From an uncultured Clostridia bacterium (GTDB lineage: Bacteria; Bacillota; Clostridia; Christensenellales; UBA1242), in the NCBI GenBank assembly GCA_944384445.1, contig CALWTL010000008.1, positions 1 to 45,830 of the forward strand: a stretch of DNA of 45,830 nt, given 5' to 3'. This document shows positions 23,956-31,540 of this stretch, one piece after another. The notes under the pieces are model-generated. The model had not been told where the DNA came from and made no database searches. It saw nothing but the letters and a program-made list of their open reading frames with translations. How positions within the stretch are numbered: the first letter of the stretch is position 1; the number at the start of each line of letters is the position of its first letter. A program made the translations under genes and the position numbers.

Positions 23956-24629
23956 GCTATTACGTCACCCGAACCTGCATCTATTAAAATTCCTAATGTT
24001 TCACCATTTGTAGATATTACACCTATGTACCAATAGTAATTTTTTATTTCACTATTTGAATAATCTTTTAAATTTTTCATTACAACTTCTATTTTTGTAT
24101 TTTTATCTGATGTTATATTTTTAAGTTCTTCTTCGAGTTCTTTGTTTGCAATTTCAATCGCTTTATCTGCGTTTACACTAAATGAATTAGAAGTATTACT
24201 TAATTCTTCGTTAAAACTATATCCTGTAAATGTGATTTGTACTGTAATTGTCGCATCATTTGGGGCAGATACTCCGACATCAGCCACATAAGAATTATCT
24301 ACTTGACTTGGTTCTAAAAATCCCGTATATATTTGGTCGTTTATCTGAACTGTATAAGTATAAGTATCGTTAGCTAACGGATTGCAATCTAATCTAGACA
24401 AAGTCAGTATTCCAAATTCAACCATATTTGTGATAACTCCGTCAAGTTCATAATCTTGCTCTCGCATGCCTGATGAGAAGGTGACAGAATATAATTCGTC
24501 TTCTGCGGTGTAAAGGTTTGTACGTTTTTCGATTAGATATTCGGACAAATTAATTTTTGAACGTCCGCATGCAGATAGTGAAATTAAACTTACAGCCAAT
24601 AACATAAAGATTAATATTTTCTTTTTCAT
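23943..24629 (-). CDS. Lipoprotein with possible PepSY-like C-terminus
   Basis: A 228-residue predicted lipoprotein: basic N-terminus, hydrophobic stretch and lipobox LSAC with lipidation at Cys21. The middle looks beta-rich; the C-terminal part (ADKAIEIANKELEEELK...YYWYIGVISTNGETLGILIDAGSGDVI) has the helix-then-strands pattern of PepSY domains. A GAGG ribosome site precedes the ATG. Transcribed divergently from the radical SAM gene, with a TATAAT about 18 nt upstream of the ATG. Probably on the outer face of the membrane; role unknown. Confidence 0.75.
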   Translation of the reverse strand: MKKKILIFMLLAVSLISLSACGRSKINLSEYLIEKRTNLYTAEDELYSVTFSSGMREQDYELDGVITNMVEFGILTLSRLDCNPLANDTYTYTVQINDQIYTGFLEPSQVDNSYVADVGVSAPNDATITVQITFTGYSFNEELSNTSNSFSVNADKAIEIANKELEEELKNITSDKNTKIEVVMKNLKDYSNSEIKNYYWYIGVISTNGETLGILIDAGSGDVIAKKV

Positions 24630-24680
24630 ATAAATTACCTCAATTCATTATATGTACAAGCAATGTTTTATAGAACATAG

Positions 24681-24709
24681 TTGACAAAACTAAAGTATTG
24701 ATTTAGACT
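24681..24709 (+). promoter_or_regulatory. Promoter, leaderless geometry
   Basis: Perfect TTGACA (24681-24686), 17 bp, TAGACT (24704-24709), then 6 nt to the ATG at 24716. No ribosome site. Confidence 0.75.
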
Positions 24710-24715
24710 AAAAAC

Positions 24716-25570
24716 ATGATATGTAATTTATGTCCAAGAAAGTGTAATGTTGATAGATACAAAAACCACGGTTTTTGTGGACAAACAGAAGAAATAAAGA
24801 TTGCTAAAGTAATGTTGCATAAATATGAAGAACCTATTATTAGTGGGGGAAAAGGTAGCGGGGCAATATTTTTTTCTGGATGTAATCTTAAATGTGTATT
24901 TTGCCAAAATTATCCTATAAGTCAAGGGGGAAAAGGAAAAACAATTTCAATTCAAGAATTAGTAGATATATTTAAGAAATTAGAAAAAAAAGGAGCTAAT
25001 AACATTAATCTTGTATCGCCAACTCATTTTGCAAAACAAATAGTGCAGGCGTTAAATATATATAGACCCAAAATACCCATAGTTTGGAATTCAAATGGTT
25101 ATGAGACATGCGAAATGTTGGAAATGATAGCAGATTATATAGACATCTATTTAGTCGATTTTAAATATTATGATAATGAATTGGCAAATAAGTATAGCAA
25201 AGCAAAAAATTATGTAGAGAACTGTACAAAAGCATTATTAAAAATGAAATCATTACAACCAAAAGATATAATAGAAAATGGTTTAATGAAAAAGGGAATA
25301 ATAATACGCCATTTAATTTTACCGACTCACACATCTGATAGTATTAAATGCCTTGATTATATAGCTAAAAATTTAGGTTCGGACAGTATTGTGAGTATAA
25401 TGAGTCAGTATGAACCCAGATATGATGCTAAAAGATATGATGAAATAAATAGAAAAATAACACCAATAGAGTATAAAAGAGTTGTAAATTATGCTTTAAA
25501 ACTTGGCTTAAATAAATCATACGTTCAAGATTTGTCTAGTGCAGATTCAAAATATACACCTAAATTTTAA
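24716..25570 (+). CDS. Radical SAM protein, PflX/PflA-like
   Basis: A 284-residue radical SAM protein. The cluster motif CNLKCVFCQN gives Cys56, Cys60 and Cys63 as 4Fe-4S ligands; an N-terminal Cys motif (Cys3, Cys6, Cys10, Cys21) precedes it. SAM-binding and barrel motifs follow (NINLVSPTHFAKQI, PIVWNSNGYET, IYLVDFKYYDN). The architecture matches the PflX group, related to pyruvate-formate-lyase activators but of uncertain substrate. No glycyl-radical enzyme is in the window. Leaderless start. Ends at a bidirectional terminator shared with rpiB. Confidence 0.88.
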   Translation: MICNLCPRKCNVDRYKNHGFCGQTEEIKIAKVMLHKYEEPIISGGKGSGAIFFSGCNLKCVFCQNYPISQGGKGKTISIQELVDIFKKLEKKGANNINLVSPTHFAKQIVQALNIYRPKIPIVWNSNGYETCEMLEMIADYIDIYLVDFKYYDNELANKYSKAKNYVENCTKALLKMKSLQPKDIIENGLMKKGIIIRHLILPTHTSDSIKCLDYIAKNLGSDSIVSIMSQYEPRYDAKRYDEINRKITPIEYKRVVNYALKLGLNKSYVQDLSSADSKYTPKF

Positions 25571-25660
25571 ACAAATATAGTAAAAAATAATAAATAATTT
25601 GTCTTTATAAATTAAATATCTATTTTTGTTAAAGATATATATTTCCGATTTTAGTATTTG

Positions 25661-25696
25661 AAAAATACTCTATCTTGTTGGATAGAGTATTTTTAT
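25661..25696. terminator. Bidirectional terminator
   Basis: aaaaatactctatc (25661-25674) pairs perfectly with gatagagtattttt (25681-25694). It lies between the convergent radical SAM gene and rpiB. Confidence 0.88.
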
Positions 25697-25717
25697 AAAA
25701 TTTTAGATTTTGAATAA

Positions 25718-26140
25718 CTAATATTTCGCAATTCTTCTAATGTGTCTGCCACCTTCAAATTCGCTGGTTAAAAAAACTTTTATAATTTTTAAAACAGCAC
25801 GGAAACTTGTTAATCTGCTGCCAATAGTTAATACATTTGCGTCTTCGTCTTTTCTCGCTAGATATGCGACAGTATAGTCATAAGCGCACACTGCTCTAAT
25901 TCCTTTATGACGATTTGCAACAATATTAGCGCCTATTCCGCTACCGCAAATAAATATTCCCCAATTATCTTTATTTGACAAAACTTCTTTACTAGCAGGA
26001 ATTATAAAATCTGGATAATCATCATCTTTGTTAAAAGTTGAAGGTCCCATGTACTTAAATTCAATATTTTTTTTGCTAAAATAATTCATGATTCTTTGAG
26101 CATAATCGAATCCAGCGTGGTCACAAGAAATAATAATCAT
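25718..26140 (-). CDS. rpiB: Ribose-5-phosphate isomerase B
   Basis: RpiB/LacAB-family aldose-ketose isomerase converting ribulose-5-phosphate and ribose-5-phosphate. The 140-residue protein has CDHAG at 6-10, the active-site Cys65 in CGSGIGANIVANRHKGIRA, and ARKDEDANVLTIGSR with EGGRHIRRI at the C-terminus. The MGPSTFNKDDDYPD segment replaces the usual GT-x-S-x-DYPD and is slightly unusual. AGGAG site precedes the ATG. With transketolase later in the window it supports a non-oxidative pentose phosphate pathway. Confidence 0.92.
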   Translation of the reverse strand: MIIISCDHAGFDYAQRIMNYFSKKNIEFKYMGPSTFNKDDDYPDFIIPASKEVLSNKDNWGIFICGSGIGANIVANRHKGIRAVCAYDYTVAYLARKDEDANVLTIGSRLTSFRAVLKIIKVFLTSEFEGGRHIRRIAKY

Positions 26141-26216
26141 AATTTACTCCTATTTATATTAATAGTTTATAACAAATTAAAAAATAAATCTAGCAATATA
26201 AAAAATATTTCTAATC

Positions 26217-26245
26217 TTTACATTTTGTTTAATATGTGGTACAAT
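26217..26245 (+). promoter_or_regulatory. Promoter, leaderless geometry
   Basis: TTTACA (26217-26222), 17 bp, extended TGg-TACAAT (26240-26245), then 6 nt to ATG 26252. No ribosome site. Confidence 0.75.
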
Positions 26246-26251
26246 AAAAAT

Positions 26252-26725
26252 ATGAAAATATATGAAAACAAGCGTTGTCCAAGATGCAATACAAAAATGC
26301 CTAAAGAGGTGGCTGTTTGTCCAAAATGTAGACTTAATTATGTAAAATTTAATCAGGCAACAAACGATGAAGGAAAACGTGCCTTAAAATTAAAAGAATA
26401 CGATAGAGTAATTTATAGAAAAGGTTGTCCTGATGATATGAGTCGATTAAAACTTCTTATACTTACTATCTTTTTAGGATTTATGGGCATTCATAATTAT
26501 TATGTGGGTAGAACAAGACGCGGAATATTTTTTACTATATTTTTCATAATAGGTTTTGTTTATGCGTTAATAACTAATATATTAAAATTAAAACCGAGTG
26601 GAGAGTTGTGGGAAGTATTCACTTTTTTAGTTTTGATTTGGGGAATTGTGATTTTTATGTGGATAATTGACATTGCAAAAGTCGCTTTGAATAAGTTTAA
26701 AATACCTGTTAGTTTACCTAGATAA
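26252..26725 (+). CDS. TM2-domain protein with zinc ribbon
   Basis: A 157-residue protein with an N-terminal zinc ribbon (CPRCN...CPKCR, residues 9-28), then a TM2 domain: KLLILTIFLGFMGIHNYYVGRTRRGIFFTIFFIIGF with the characteristic helix, GxHxFYxG-like turn and second helix, and a third hydrophobic segment near residue 120-140 ending in the DIAK-type motif. The start is fixed by a promoter whose -10 lies 6 nt upstream. mnmA follows 28 nt later and is likely cotranscribed. Cellular role unknown. Confidence 0.8.
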   Translation: MKIYENKRCPRCNTKMPKEVAVCPKCRLNYVKFNQATNDEGKRALKLKEYDRVIYRKGCPDDMSRLKLLILTIFLGFMGIHNYYVGRTRRGIFFTIFFIIGFVYALITNILKLKPSGELWEVFTFLVLIWGIVIFMWIIDIAKVALNKFKIPVSLPR

Positions 26726-26753
26726 AATATTAAATATAAAAAAAGGAAAAATT

Positions 26754-27833
26754 ATGAAAACTGTAGTAGTAGGATTAAGTGGAGGAGTTGATTCATCTGT
26801 CGCAGCATATTTGTTGAAAAAACAAGGTTATAACGTTGTTGGTCTTTTCATGCTTAATTGGGAAGAGAATGATGAGAACGGTAATTGTACAGCCGAACAA
26901 GACTTTGAAGACGTAAAAAGAGTAGCAAACAAAATTGGTATTCCTTATTATACTGTGAATTATGCTAAAGAATATAAAGAGAGAGTGTTCAAATATTTCT
27001 TAGAAGAATATGAACGAGGTAGGACACCAAATCCAGATGTATTGTGCAACAAAGAAATAAAATTTGGTCCATTTTTGCACCATGCACTAGAATTGGGTGC
27101 AGACTATATTGCAACAGGTCATTATTGTAAACGTGTAGATAGAGATGGAAAAGTGTATTTATATAAATCACATGATAAAAACAAAGACCAAACATATTTT
27201 TTGAATCAACTTAGTCAAGAACAATTAAAATATACATTATTTCCACTAGCAGATATTGATAAGACTGAAGTTAGAAAAATTGCAAAAGAATTAGGATTAG
27301 TGACAGCTGAGAAAAAAGATAGTACAGGAATTTGTTTTATAGGAGAAAGAAATTTTAGAAAATTTTTAAAAAATTACATTCCAGCTAGTAAAGGTAAAAT
27401 TGTAGATTTAAAAGGGAATATTTTAGGCGAACATGACGGAGTAATGTATTATACAATAGGTCAAAGACGTGGACTAAATATTGGTGGAAAAGATGGATAT
27501 AATAACGATAGATGGTTTGTTGTTGATAAAGATGTAAAAACGAATACTTTGATTGTTAATTGTGGAGAATGTCCAGAAATGTATTCCAATGCTTGCGTTG
27601 TGACAGAATTTAATTGGATAACTGATAAAATGAATGAGCCATTTTATGCTTACGCAAAATTTCGGTATCGTCAACCAGACCAAAAAGTTTATGTTAATAT
27701 AATTGATAATAGCACTATTCGTCTTGAATTTGAAAAGAAACAGCGTGCAGTCACTTTAGGACAATTTGCTGTGTTATATAGTGAAGATGGAATGTGCTAT
27801 GGTGGCGGAAAAATTGATAAAATTATTAACTAA
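26754..27833 (+). CDS. mnmA: tRNA-specific 2-thiouridylase MnmA
   Basis: Forms 2-thiouridine at the wobble position of tRNA for Lys, Glu and Gln. The PP-loop SGGVDSS lies at residues 9-15; catalytic cysteines are Cys98 (NPDVLCNKEIKF) and Cys194 (STGICFIGER), and the family signatures DQTYFLNQL and YYTIGQRRGLNIGG are present. The 359-residue length is typical. The AAAGGA ribosome site is 7 nt from the ATG. No cysteine desulfurase gene is adjacent. Confidence 0.97.
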   Translation: MKTVVVGLSGGVDSSVAAYLLKKQGYNVVGLFMLNWEENDENGNCTAEQDFEDVKRVANKIGIPYYTVNYAKEYKERVFKYFLEEYERGRTPNPDVLCNKEIKFGPFLHHALELGADYIATGHYCKRVDRDGKVYLYKSHDKNKDQTYFLNQLSQEQLKYTLFPLADIDKTEVRKIAKELGLVTAEKKDSTGICFIGERNFRKFLKNYIPASKGKIVDLKGNILGEHDGVMYYTIGQRRGLNIGGKDGYNNDRWFVVDKDVKTNTLIVNCGECPEMYSNACVVTEFNWITDKMNEPFYAYAKFRYRQPDQKVYVNIIDNSTIRLEFEKKQRAVTLGQFAVLYSEDGMCYGGGKIDKIIN

Positions 27834-27913
27834 AATACATTATATTTGTAAATTTGTTATAATTAAATATAATTATCTTATTAATAAAAAATAAATACAA
27901 AATGGAGAATATT

Positions 27914-29038
27914 ATGAGCTTTGCATATTACAGCAGTGGTGAAAAAGATGACGAAACAGGAGAATACATTAAACCAGAAAAATGGGACAAAAATGTAAAT
28001 ATAAATTTAGGCGAAATAAAAGAGAGCAAACAAGAAGTTAGTCATTTTCCACCCGAATTTGACCCAGAATATTATATTGAAAAACAGAATAATGCAAAAA
28101 TAGATTCTGAAAAATGGGATTGGATTAAATATGCTCAATATGCACAAGCCGTGTTTAATATGTATAAAAATGTCGCTTATAAATTCTATACTAAGTATGC
28201 TGACAATATTAAAAATATGAATTTACCAGATTTTGTTTTAGATAACTCTAATCAAACAGATATAGATATTTTGGCAAAAAAATTGGACAATTCAGAAAAA
28301 GAATTAATTGCTCAATTTAGTCGTTATGGTAGAACAGTATCTGCTAAAATCAATAGACATAAAAGATTAGAAAATTTACAAAATTACGCAGTGTTTGGTT
28401 GGATAATGTACCACATACTCAATCATTCATTAGGAATACCTTTAAATAATTCGATTAGATTCAAATCTGTCTATGAAAATATGAATGAAGATAATGCTAT
28501 AGATTTAATACGTATATACAGAGGTTGTAAAATCTTACAACGCAATTATAGAATTTATGTGCGTAATAATTTTATGGAAAAACAAGGACATTATCTCTAT
28601 AAAGATATAGATATAAAAGAAAAATATGATGAATTAGTTAAAAATTTAAATGGTATAACATCTAAAGAATGTGAAGCAATATTACAAAGAATTAGACCTA
28701 AAATTGCTAGTCTAAAAAATCAAAATTCTAGTTTGAAAAATTTAATTGATTTCTATCATAGATATGACGATATTCAACGAACAATCTACGAGATAAATCG
28801 AATAAATAATGAATGGATACAAAATAAAGGCTGGTATGTATTTTGTGATTCTTCATATTCAGATGGGCAAGACGTTTATAAAAGGGGAGAAAATTATAAA
28901 AGATTTTGTGAGCAAGTTAAAAATAATTGTTCACAATATGATGAGATATTTGTAAAAGATATTGAAAAATTATTAAACGAATTAAACGAAGCATTGATTT
29001 CTGCCAACATCGCACATAAGGCTTCACACATTGATTAA
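27914..29038 (+). CDS. Hypothetical protein
   Basis: A 374-residue, soluble, mostly helical protein rich in Lys, Asn, Ile and Tyr, without signal peptide or TM helix. The N-terminal 60 residues look disordered (KDDETGEYIKPEKWDKN, SHFPPEFDPEYY), followed by long helices including a possible coiled coil near residues 280-310. The start at 27914 follows GGAG with 6-nt spacing; the ATG at 27902 precedes that site. No family recognised and no functional neighbour. Confidence 0.65.
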   Translation: MSFAYYSSGEKDDETGEYIKPEKWDKNVNINLGEIKESKQEVSHFPPEFDPEYYIEKQNNAKIDSEKWDWIKYAQYAQAVFNMYKNVAYKFYTKYADNIKNMNLPDFVLDNSNQTDIDILAKKLDNSEKELIAQFSRYGRTVSAKINRHKRLENLQNYAVFGWIMYHILNHSLGIPLNNSIRFKSVYENMNEDNAIDLIRIYRGCKILQRNYRIYVRNNFMEKQGHYLYKDIDIKEKYDELVKNLNGITSKECEAILQRIRPKIASLKNQNSSLKNLIDFYHRYDDIQRTIYEINRINNEWIQNKGWYVFCDSSYSDGQDVYKRGENYKRFCEQVKNNCSQYDEIFVKDIEKLLNELNEALISANIAHKASHID

Positions 29039-29232
29039 TAATCAGCAATTAAAATAATATTCGACCTTAATTAAATTAATAAAATTATTAAATAAATATA
29101 ATTAATAAAAAAATAATTATTATATAATTTTTTATGTTTAGTTTTAAAAAAAAACTATTTTATATATAAAATATAGTATTTTGTAATATTTTTTATAATT
29201 TTTAATTTTTTTGTAAAATCTTTTAAAAATGT
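29039..29232. other. A/T-rich intergenic stretch
   Basis: About 190 bases between the hypothetical gene and the promoter of the structured leader. It holds homopolymer runs and a weak self-complementary segment near 29143-29182, but no frame and no convincing terminator. Confidence 0.6.
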
Positions 29233-29261
29233 TTGACTTATGTTTTTGAATATTTTACAAT
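29233..29261 (+). promoter_or_regulatory. Promoter of the TasA-like leader
   Basis: TTGACT (29233-29238), 17 bp, TACAAT (29256-29261). The predicted start, about 29268, falls at the first base pairs of the 5' hairpin of the leader RNA. Confidence 0.75.
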
Positions 29262-29266
29262 TAAGT

Positions 29267-29460
29267 TATAAATATCCGATGTCGATGTAGGATGTTTATA
29301 GAGTGAAAACTCACAAATAAATTTGCAAATTTGTTTGGGAATCCAAACATTGAATAAATAATATTTATTATTATTTGTTCAAATAAGGTTTCATTATGTT
29401 TGCAAATTAATTGGATACATAAATGAAATCAATGTCCGAAAGGACTAGGTAGTCGAAACC
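29267..29460 (+). ncRNA. Structured 5' leader RNA of TasA-like gene
   Basis: A chain of helices fills the 226-nt 5' UTR. P1: 29267-29277 with 29290-29300 (11 bp, one U-G). P2: GAGT-GAAA-ACTC, 29301-29312, directly abutting. P3: 29332-29338 with 29343-29349 (7 bp, GAAU loop). P4: 29352-29363 with 29369-29380 (12 bp, one G-U). P5: GGTTTC 29387-29392 with GAAACC 29455-29460. P6: GTCC-GAAA-GGAC, 29434-29445. In addition aatttgcaaa (29320-29329) is complementary to tttgcaaatt (29399-29408), which would cross P5 as a pseudoknot. Two GNRA-type tetraloops in A/T-rich DNA argue for selected RNA structure. I do not recognise a known riboswitch class. Confidence 0.6.
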
Positions 29461-29493
29461 AAAAAAAATATTAAATAAGGGGTTATAAAAATT

Positions 29494-30147
29494 ATGACAA
29501 AAACTAAAAAAAGAAAAATGAGTAAGTCAACATTTGCTATCATTATAATGGCTGTTGTAATGGTTGCTATGCTTGCTTTCGGTGGTACTTATGCATACTT
29601 CACTGCAAGTGCTACAGCAAGAACTGGAACAGCAACTACAGGTTATGTAAAATTGGATTCAGATGAAACATTCCAATTTACAAAAACTAACGTTATGCCT
29701 GGTGATCAATTAATAGCTGCAGGTGCTGCAAAATTAACTGTTTATACTACAGACCCAGTAGGAAACTATGTTGCAATTAAGTTTACTATTACAGCAACGG
29801 ACTCTGAAGGTGAACCTATTGCTGACGTTACTACATTAGGTTTGAATGCAGATAGCATTTTAGCTAATGCAGGAGAAGGTTGGTATGCTTCTAGTACTGA
29901 CAATATTTATATTTATGGTTCAGCAGCAGGAACTTGTGTAGCAAAACAAAATGGAGATATTACAATAAATGCAGAAGCTTTTACATTATCAAAAGATATT
30001 GATGATAACTGGACTCAAGGTCAAACTGCCAGTGATAACAAATTGATGGGAGCAACCATTACAATCAAAATGGAAGCAAGATCAATCCAAGCTTCACATC
30101 TTACTGCTACAGATGCAGTTGCTCAATTAGTAGGTTTATTTGCTTAA
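29494..30147 (+). CDS. TasA/camelysin-like secreted protein
   Basis: A 217-residue exported protein. Basic N-terminus, long hydrophobic segment (residues 13-30) and the junction GGTYAYFTASATARTGTA, typical of TasA/camelysin family precursors that use SipW-type signal peptidase. The mature part is Thr/Ala-rich and beta-type (FTKTNVMPGDQLI, YVAIKFTITAT), as in matrix-fibre proteins. Ribosome site AAGGGG, 11 nt from the ATG. Composition is less A/T-biased than its neighbours, and strong promoter, structured leader and clean terminator suggest abundant expression. No sipW or tasA paralogue is in the window. Confidence 0.82.
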   Translation: MTKTKKRKMSKSTFAIIIMAVVMVAMLAFGGTYAYFTASATARTGTATTGYVKLDSDETFQFTKTNVMPGDQLIAAGAAKLTVYTTDPVGNYVAIKFTITATDSEGEPIADVTTLGLNADSILANAGEGWYASSTDNIYIYGSAAGTCVAKQNGDITINAEAFTLSKDIDDNWTQGQTASDNKLMGATITIKMEARSIQASHLTATDAVAQLVGLFA

Positions 30148-30160
30148 TAATTTAGAATAA

Positions 30161-30187
30161 AAAAGTCGATATCAGTCGGCTTTTTTT
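30161..30187 (+). terminator. Intrinsic terminator of TasA-like gene
   Basis: aaagtcgat (30162-30170) pairs with gtcggcttt (30175-30183), including G-U pairs, followed by T. Confidence 0.82.
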
Positions 30188-30264
30188 AATTTTATTTCAT
30201 GGCATAAATAAAGCATATAAGAAAAATTTGTATTACAATAAATGTCTTTATTTTCAAAAGATTA

Positions 30265-30320
30265 GACAGACCAAAAGAGAAGTTTTTCGCTAGTCGAAAA
30301 ACGATAATAAAGGTCTTGTC
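30265..30320. other. Nested inverted repeats between convergent genes
   Basis: Outer arms gacagacc (30265-30272) and ggtcttgtc (30312-30320, one bulge) enclose a perfect inner hairpin gtttttcg (30282-30289) / cgaaaaac (30295-30302) with 9-nt single-stranded stretches on both sides. It reaches the stop codon of the minus-strand gene. No T tract, so not a standard terminator. Confidence 0.45.
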
Positions 30321-31251
30321 ATCTCTCTATTTCCACTATTTTCAAATCCTCAGCATCTTGATATACAATATAATAACCTTCACTCAAAGGGTCTTCAATA
30401 TCTAAAGGCAACCACTGATAATTTTTTCCTAATTCTTCAGGTACGGGAGAATTATAGTCACATTTTACAGCATAACAAATATATTTGATTTTTTCATTTT
30501 CATAAATAGCACCAATTGAATATTGTTCGCTGTCTTCATTTAATTTTACAAATTTACTATTTTTTATACGTGTATTTAAATCATTATCTAATGGATAATT
30601 TTCAAAAATATATTTGAATTGAGGAATTATAGATTCCATTATGCTAGGAATTTCTTTTTCAGTATCATTATCGACATGAGAGTTTATATTTTCATGTGTT
30701 TCATTTGAATTAGAAATAGAAGTATCTACATTTTTTATATCTTTTTGTGGTACAAAATCTTTCTTTATTTGTATACCATTAGTATTATCATAATTTTCAT
30801 AAAAATATTTTTTATATTCACAATGAGCGCATTTGTCATCAAAATCGTTTTCAATGTTTTTTGTTTCAGTTGAGTTTTTTGATATAGATTCTTCTTCATG
30901 TATAGGAGAAAATACAGAATTATCATCGAAGAAATATCCTGCATAAGTTCCTCCTGCTAAAATAACTGTATTGTTTTTGCTAGTATCAACAATTGCAGCA
31001 TAAAAATCTGAATTCATATCAAATTCACCAACGAGCGAACTTTCGTAATATCCGTTTCTATCGATAAGATTAGCACTAAAAACTTCATTGTTATGATATA
31101 TACCAAGTTTACAATATTGATTCAATTTTTCAACATTATACAATCTAAGTTTACATCTTAACAAATCTTCATCTTGATATAATGTTAATATACCACGACC
31201 ATTTTGATTATTTTTGTCTGTATTTGAAATGATTATAGTTTTACTTTTCAT
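30319..31251 (-). CDS. Hypothetical protein with conserved-looking N-domain
   Basis: A 310-residue soluble protein. The first 110 residues look like a compact beta domain (GRGILTLYQDEDLLRCKLRLYNV, KLGIYHNNEVFSANL, FYAAIVDTS). A Cys pair with His (CAHCEYKKYF) near residue 141 precedes an Asn/Asp/Ser/Glu-rich linker, and the last 100 residues form a second domain with several Tyr (GYYIVYQDAEDLKIVEIE). The minus-strand TATAAT (31263-31258) lies 6 nt before the ATG with no ribosome site, though the -35 is poor. Convergent with the TasA-like gene. I cannot assign a function. Confidence 0.65.
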   Translation of the reverse strand: MKSKTIIISNTDKNNQNGRGILTLYQDEDLLRCKLRLYNVEKLNQYCKLGIYHNNEVFSANLIDRNGYYESSLVGEFDMNSDFYAAIVDTSKNNTVILAGGTYAGYFFDDNSVFSPIHEEESISKNSTETKNIENDFDDKCAHCEYKKYFYENYDNTNGIQIKKDFVPQKDIKNVDTSISNSNETHENINSHVDNDTEKEIPSIMESIIPQFKYIFENYPLDNDLNTRIKNSKFVKLNEDSEQYSIGAIYENEKIKYICYAVKCDYNSPVPEELGKNYQWLPLDIEDPLSEGYYIVYQDAEDLKIVEIER

Positions 31252-31472
31252 ATTAATATTATAACGAAATAAATTTTTATATATGACAAAAATTTTGTAT
31301 AATTTTGTAATTTAATAAAATAATATTTGTAATTTATAGAAATTTTTTGTTTTTTGTAATAAATTTTACAATATTTTAATATATTAAATATTTATTATTT
31401 AAAATCTAAATTAATAATTAATTTTATATAACAAAATGGAAAGAAGATTTTAATATTTTAAATGATAAGGAA

Positions 31473-31501
31473 TTGACATAAAAAATTCAATATGGTATTA
31501 T
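31473..31501 (+). promoter_or_regulatory. Promoter of lipoprotein gene
   Basis: Perfect TTGACA (31473-31478), 17 bp, extended TGg-TATTAT (31496-31501). Start about 31508; the GAGG ribosome site follows. The 220 bases upstream (31252-31472) are A/T-rich with no feature I can support. Confidence 0.75.
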
Positions 31502-31540
31502 TAATCTATCTAATTGGCAATAATATTTACGAGGATAAAA

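Noticed and set aside
29267..29460. Known riboswitch (c-di-GMP, SAM, guanidine, glutamine or others)
   Set aside because: The helices and loop sequences do not match the consensus cores I know; left as an unassigned structured leader.
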